Of a stretch of DNA of 7,853 nt, positions 5,656 through 7,853 are shown one piece after another; position 1 is the first letter of the stretch, and every line of letters starts with the position of its first letter. Where the stretch lies: the NCBI GenBank assembly GCA_005883775.1, contig VBEU01000029.1, forward strand, positions 1 to 7,853, in the 5' to 3' direction. The notes beneath the pieces are model-generated. The model was not told the DNA's origin and searched no databases. It was given only the letters and a program-made list of their open reading frames with translations. The translations under genes and the position numbers were made by a program. This stretch comes from Chloroflexota bacterium. GTDB taxonomy: Bacteria; Chloroflexota; Limnocylindria; P2-11E.

Positions 5656-6747
5656 GTGCGATCGCTGATTGCCGCCGCGGCCTTCGGACTCGTTGCCAGC
5701 TCGTGCTCTGCGATGCCCGACTCGAGCGTCGCGACGCCGTCGCCGTCGGCTTCCGTGATCACCCGTCCTGCGGCGAACACGCAGGGCGATCGGCCCGTGG
5801 TCCTGCGGTCTCTCCCCGAGGCCGGCGCTTTCGTCACGAGCTTCGCTCCCGCCTGGCGCTACGACGGCCGCCAGCAAAAGCTCGATTTCCCCGCGAGCAC
5901 GCCGGCATCGCTCGAGCATGCCGCACACGTAGGTGGTCTCATCGCGATCGAGCGACAGACCCAGACTCCCGGCCGGTACCTCGTGTCGACAGAGCTCGCG
6001 ATCCGCGATCGGTCAAATGGTCCAGATCGAACGGTCTATCGCGCTCCCGTGATGTTCTATTGGTCGGGATGGTCGCCCGATGGTCGGTACGTGTTGATCT
6101 GGGAGGTCGACTTCTTCAGCGGCTCCGTGGACATGGACGGACGCCCGCTCATCGTTATCGATGCGAGAACGGGCATGCGGTTCGATCTCGGCCGGACGCT
6201 TCTTCACGGCACGACTGCCTGGAGTCCACCACACACGCTCGCGTTCGCGGCCGGGTTCGGTCGCGAGGTGTCGCAGGAGAAGACGCTCCGGCTCTGGGCG
6301 CCCGAGACCGGCATTCGGGACGTGTCCCCGATCGGCACGGCAGCGCTCGCCCCGGTCTGGAGCGCCTCCGGGCAATCGCTCTACTTCGTCAGCGGCCCGG
6401 CCGGCGAATACGACCCGCTGCCGTTCTTCACGGGACATGCGATCGGCGACCGCCGCATCAGCGTGTACGACCTCGCAAGCGGCACCACGCGGTCGCTCGC
6501 ACATGAGCCCGGGTACGTCGAAGAGGGCGTGCGGCCGTCACGTGACGGCTCCCGGCTTCTCGTGCTCCGCCGGCGGACGGTCGAAGCCACGAGCGTGCCC
6601 GCGATCTCGATCCGCGACACACCCCTCGAGGTCTGGCTGACCGACAGCCAGGGCGCGCGCGGCACCGCGCTCGTCCGCATCGCGAACGTCGGCTTTGGGT
6701 ACTACGGCTGGTATCCAGGCCCGAGCGAATGGGATTGGTCGGAGTGA
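5656..6747 (+). CDS. Beta-propeller (TolB/WD40-like) lipoprotein of unknown function
   Basis: This 363-residue exported protein begins MRSLIAAAAFGLVASSC, a short signal with a plausible lipobox at ASS-C17. A Ser/Thr/Pro-rich linker follows (about 20-45), as expected for a lipid-anchored surface protein. The body carries blade-like repeats of the PD40/WD40-like type: WSPDGRYVL at 139-147, WSPPHTLAF at 189-197, WSASGQSLYF at 235-244 and SRDGSRLLVL at 295-304. They are separated by YDLASGTT- and IDARTGMR-type turns. Such propellers usually bind ligands or partner proteins; no catalytic residues are recognisable. The GTG start at 5656 has no Shine-Dalgarno, but a GATGCT box lies six bases upstream, allowing a leaderless transcript. 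The gene is set off from the cupredoxin by a hairpin. Its stop is 1 bp from the stop of the convergent small gene. The exact propeller family and role are not known. Confidence 0.8.
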   Translation: MRSLIAAAAFGLVASSCSAMPDSSVATPSPSASVITRPAANTQGDRPVVLRSLPEAGAFVTSFAPAWRYDGRQQKLDFPASTPASLEHAAHVGGLIAIERQTQTPGRYLVSTELAIRDRSNGPDRTVYRAPVMFYWSGWSPDGRYVLIWEVDFFSGSVDMDGRPLIVIDARTGMRFDLGRTLLHGTTAWSPPHTLAFAAGFGREVSQEKTLRLWAPETGIRDVSPIGTAALAPVWSASGQSLYFVSGPAGEYDPLPFFTGHAIGDRRISVYDLASGTTRSLAHEPGYVEEGVRPSRDGSRLLVLRRRTVEATSVPAISIRDTPLEVWLTDSQGARGTALVRIANVGFGYYGWYPGPSEWDWSE

Positions 6748-6748
6748 C

Positions 6749-6988
6749 CTAGCTTCGTGACTCCTCGGTAGCGGTCTCGCGCGGGCGAATTACCTCGACG
6801 AGCTTGAGGTCCGTGAGGGTGACCGGCTCGATCGCTTCCCATTCGTGGTCGGTCCGCGATCCGGCGGGGCAATAGGCCCACACGCCGTCATGGATCGTGA
6901 CGGGGTTGACGGCAGCGAGCCTCGCGGTCCGACTCGCAGCTACATGGACCTGCGCCCGACAGACATATCGGACGAGATCGGTGTTCAT
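6749..6988 (-). CDS. Small conserved-looking protein of unknown function (79 aa)
   Basis: The minus-strand frame from ATG 6988-6986 to TAG at 6751-6749 encodes a 79-residue cytoplasmic protein without signal or membrane segment. It reads as real protein rather than shadow: MNTDLVRYVCRAQVHVAAS, a central TIHDGVWAYCPAGS (31-44), then TDHEWEAIEPVTLTDL (46-61) and a charged end. Two cysteines (C10, C40) and histidines H15, H33 and H48 could bind a metal, though the spacing matches no zinc motif I know. I do not recognise the family. The frame stays open upstream into the antisense of dnaK, but that part is Arg/Ser-rich shadow. The ATG is preferred because a promoter (TTGCAC/TATGCT) lies about 40-70 bases upstream and a terminator separates it from dnaK. 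No clear Shine-Dalgarno is seen beyond a G-rich GTGGGG. It is probably monocistronic. Confidence 0.68.
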   Translation of the reverse strand: MNTDLVRYVCRAQVHVAASRTARLAAVNPVTIHDGVWAYCPAGSRTDHEWEAIEPVTLTDLKLVEVIRPRETATEESRS

Positions 6989-7029
6989 CCCCACGCCACC
7001 GCCTACCGCTATTTGCTGCTTGCTCGACG

Positions 7030-7057
7030 AGCATACGTCCAGGCGGCTCCCGTGCAA
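7030..7057 (-). promoter_or_regulatory. Sigma70-like promoter TTGCAC-N16-TATGCT for the 79-aa gene
   Basis: On the minus strand the -35 element TTGCAC is at 7057-7052 and the -10 element TATGCT at 7035-7030, with a 16-base spacer. Transcription would start near 7023, giving a leader of roughly 35 bases before the ATG at 6988. An 11-bp palindrome GCTCGACGAGC (7022-7032) overlaps the -10 and the start point and could be a regulator site. The promoter lies just past the dnaK terminator, which fits an independent transcription unit. Confidence 0.6.
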
Positions 7058-7070
7058 GTTTCTGGCAGGT

Positions 7071-7110
7071 AAAAACGAGAAAGGCGGAGCGGCCTTCGCC
7101 GCCCCGCCTT
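7071..7110 (-). terminator. Intrinsic terminator of dnaK
   Basis: On the minus strand, just after the dnaK stop, a 13-bp GC-rich stem pairs 7110-7098 with 7093-7081 around a four-base loop. One pair is a G-U wobble (7103/7088). The tail TCTCGTTTTT (7080-7071) follows. This is a textbook Rho-independent terminator. It means dnaK transcripts end here and do not continue into the 79-aa gene or towards dnaJ. Confidence 0.88.
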
Positions 7111-7133
7111 CCCGATAGAGCATCGCCGCCGCG

Positions 7134-7853
7134 CTAGCTCTGCTCCTTGAACTCGCCTTCGATCGTGTCGCCATCGCGCTTTGCGCCGGCGCCCGCAGGC
7201 TCGCCCTCGGCCTGCTCGGCCCCGGGTTGGGCCGGCTGCTCCGCCTGCTGCTTGGCCTGCTCCTGCTGGTACATGACCTCGCCGATCTTCGTCGACGATG
7301 CCCGCAGTGCCTCCGTCGCCGACTTGATCCGCTCGACATCGTCCGTCTTGAGTGCGTCGCGTAGCGCCGCGAGCTTCTCTTCGACATCCTTTTTGGTGTC
7401 AGCAGGGACCTTGTCGCCGAGGTCCTTGAGCGTCTTCTCGATGGAGTACGCCATCGTGTCGCCCTGGTTCCGGGCTTCGATCTTCTCGCGGTTGCGGCGA
7501 TCCTCCTCGGCGTGCGCCTCGGCGTCCTTCACCAGACGCGAGACCTCGTCCTTGGACAGACCGCTCGACGCGGTGATCGTGACGTGCTGTTCGCGTCCGG
7601 TCGCTTTGTCGCGTGCCTTGACATTGACGATGCCGTTGGCGTCGATGTCGAACGACACCTCGATCTGCGGGATCCCTCGCGGTGCAGGGGCGATCCCGTC
7701 GAGGACGAACCGCGCGAGGCTCTTGTTGTCCCCAGCAAGCTCGCGCTCGCCCTGGGTGACGTGGATCTCAACCTGCGTCTGCGCGTCGGACGCCGTGGTG
7801 AAGACCTGCGACTTGGACGTGGGGATGGTGGTGTTCCGCTCGATGAGCTTGGT
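7134..7853 (-). CDS. dnaK: Chaperone protein DnaK (Hsp70), C-terminal part; N-terminus beyond window edge
   Basis: DnaK is the ATP-driven Hsp70 chaperone that works with DnaJ and GrpE in the cytoplasm. The visible 239 residues are the substrate-binding half. TKLIERNTTIPTSKSQVF starts the beta-sandwich, followed by THVTQGERELAGDNKSL-like sequence, GIAPAPRGIPQIEVSFDIDANGI and ITASSGLSKDEV. The alpha-helical lid follows (DAEAHAEEDRRNREKIEARN, then GDKVPADTKKDVEE). A Gln/Ala/Glu-rich disordered tail ends in DTIEGEFKEQS, a variant of the DAEFEE-type end common in bacteria. The ATPase domain (roughly 400 residues) lies outside the window. A strong terminator directly follows the stop, so dnaJ is not co-transcribed with it here. 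Confidence 0.97.
   Translation of the reverse strand, partial: TKLIERNTTIPTSKSQVFTTASDAQTQVEIHVTQGERELAGDNKSLARFVLDGIAPAPRGIPQIEVSFDIDANGIVNVKARDKATGREQHVTITASSGLSKDEVSRLVKDAEAHAEEDRRNREKIEARNQGDTMAYSIEKTLKDLGDKVPADTKKDVEEKLAALRDALKTDDVERIKSATEALRASSTKIGEVMYQQEQAKQQAEQPAQPGAEQAEGEPAGAGAKRDGDTIEGEFKEQS

Noticed and set aside
5703..6506. Alternative plus-strand frame within the propeller gene
   Set aside because: Arg-rich with no motifs; the other frame has a lipoprotein signal and propeller repeats.
6989..7387. Upstream extension of the 79-aa frame
   Set aside because: It overlaps dnaK out of frame, crosses the dnaK terminator and the promoter, and is Arg/Ser-rich.

Overview
The window is GC-rich bacterial chromosome with GTG and TTG starts, tightly overlapping genes and few Shine-Dalgarno sites. 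Its core is a heat-shock and ribosome-modification neighbourhood: dnaK, dnaJ, prmA and rsmE, all on the minus strand. The gene order and the accessory proteins (DUF2330-type exported protein, cupredoxin, beta-propeller lipoprotein) suggest an uncultured Chloroflexota/Limnocylindria-like or actinobacterium-like lineage. That placement is a guess from style, not from a marker gene.

Left part (1-2448, minus strand): dnaJ, prmA and rsmE form a compact operon. The dnaJ and prmA reading frames overlap by 20 bp, and prmA and rsmE overlap by 4 bp. The rsmE gene runs off the left edge. A very short gap (2449-2467) separates dnaJ from a divergent three-helix membrane-protein gene that appears broken by one missing base near 2620.

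Middle part (2911-6747, plus strand): a solo Fic-family AMP-transferase with a C-terminal winged-helix-like region comes first. Two tandem copies of a 27-bp palindromic operator lie directly before it and end 1 bp short of its GTG start. Next is an exported, translationally coupled pair: a DUF2330-type membrane-anchored protein and a type-1 copper cupredoxin. A hairpin separates this pair from a beta-propeller lipoprotein gene.

Right part (6749-7853, minus strand): a 79-residue conserved-looking protein of unknown function has its own sigma70-like promoter. Upstream of it is a strong intrinsic terminator, then the C-terminal third of dnaK, which runs off the right edge.

dnaK and dnaJ are normally adjacent. 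Here they share a strand but are separated by about 4.7 kb of unrelated cargo, most of it in the opposite orientation. The most interesting signals are the Fic operator array with its apparent leaderless promoter, this split of the chaperone locus, and the unknown 79-residue protein.
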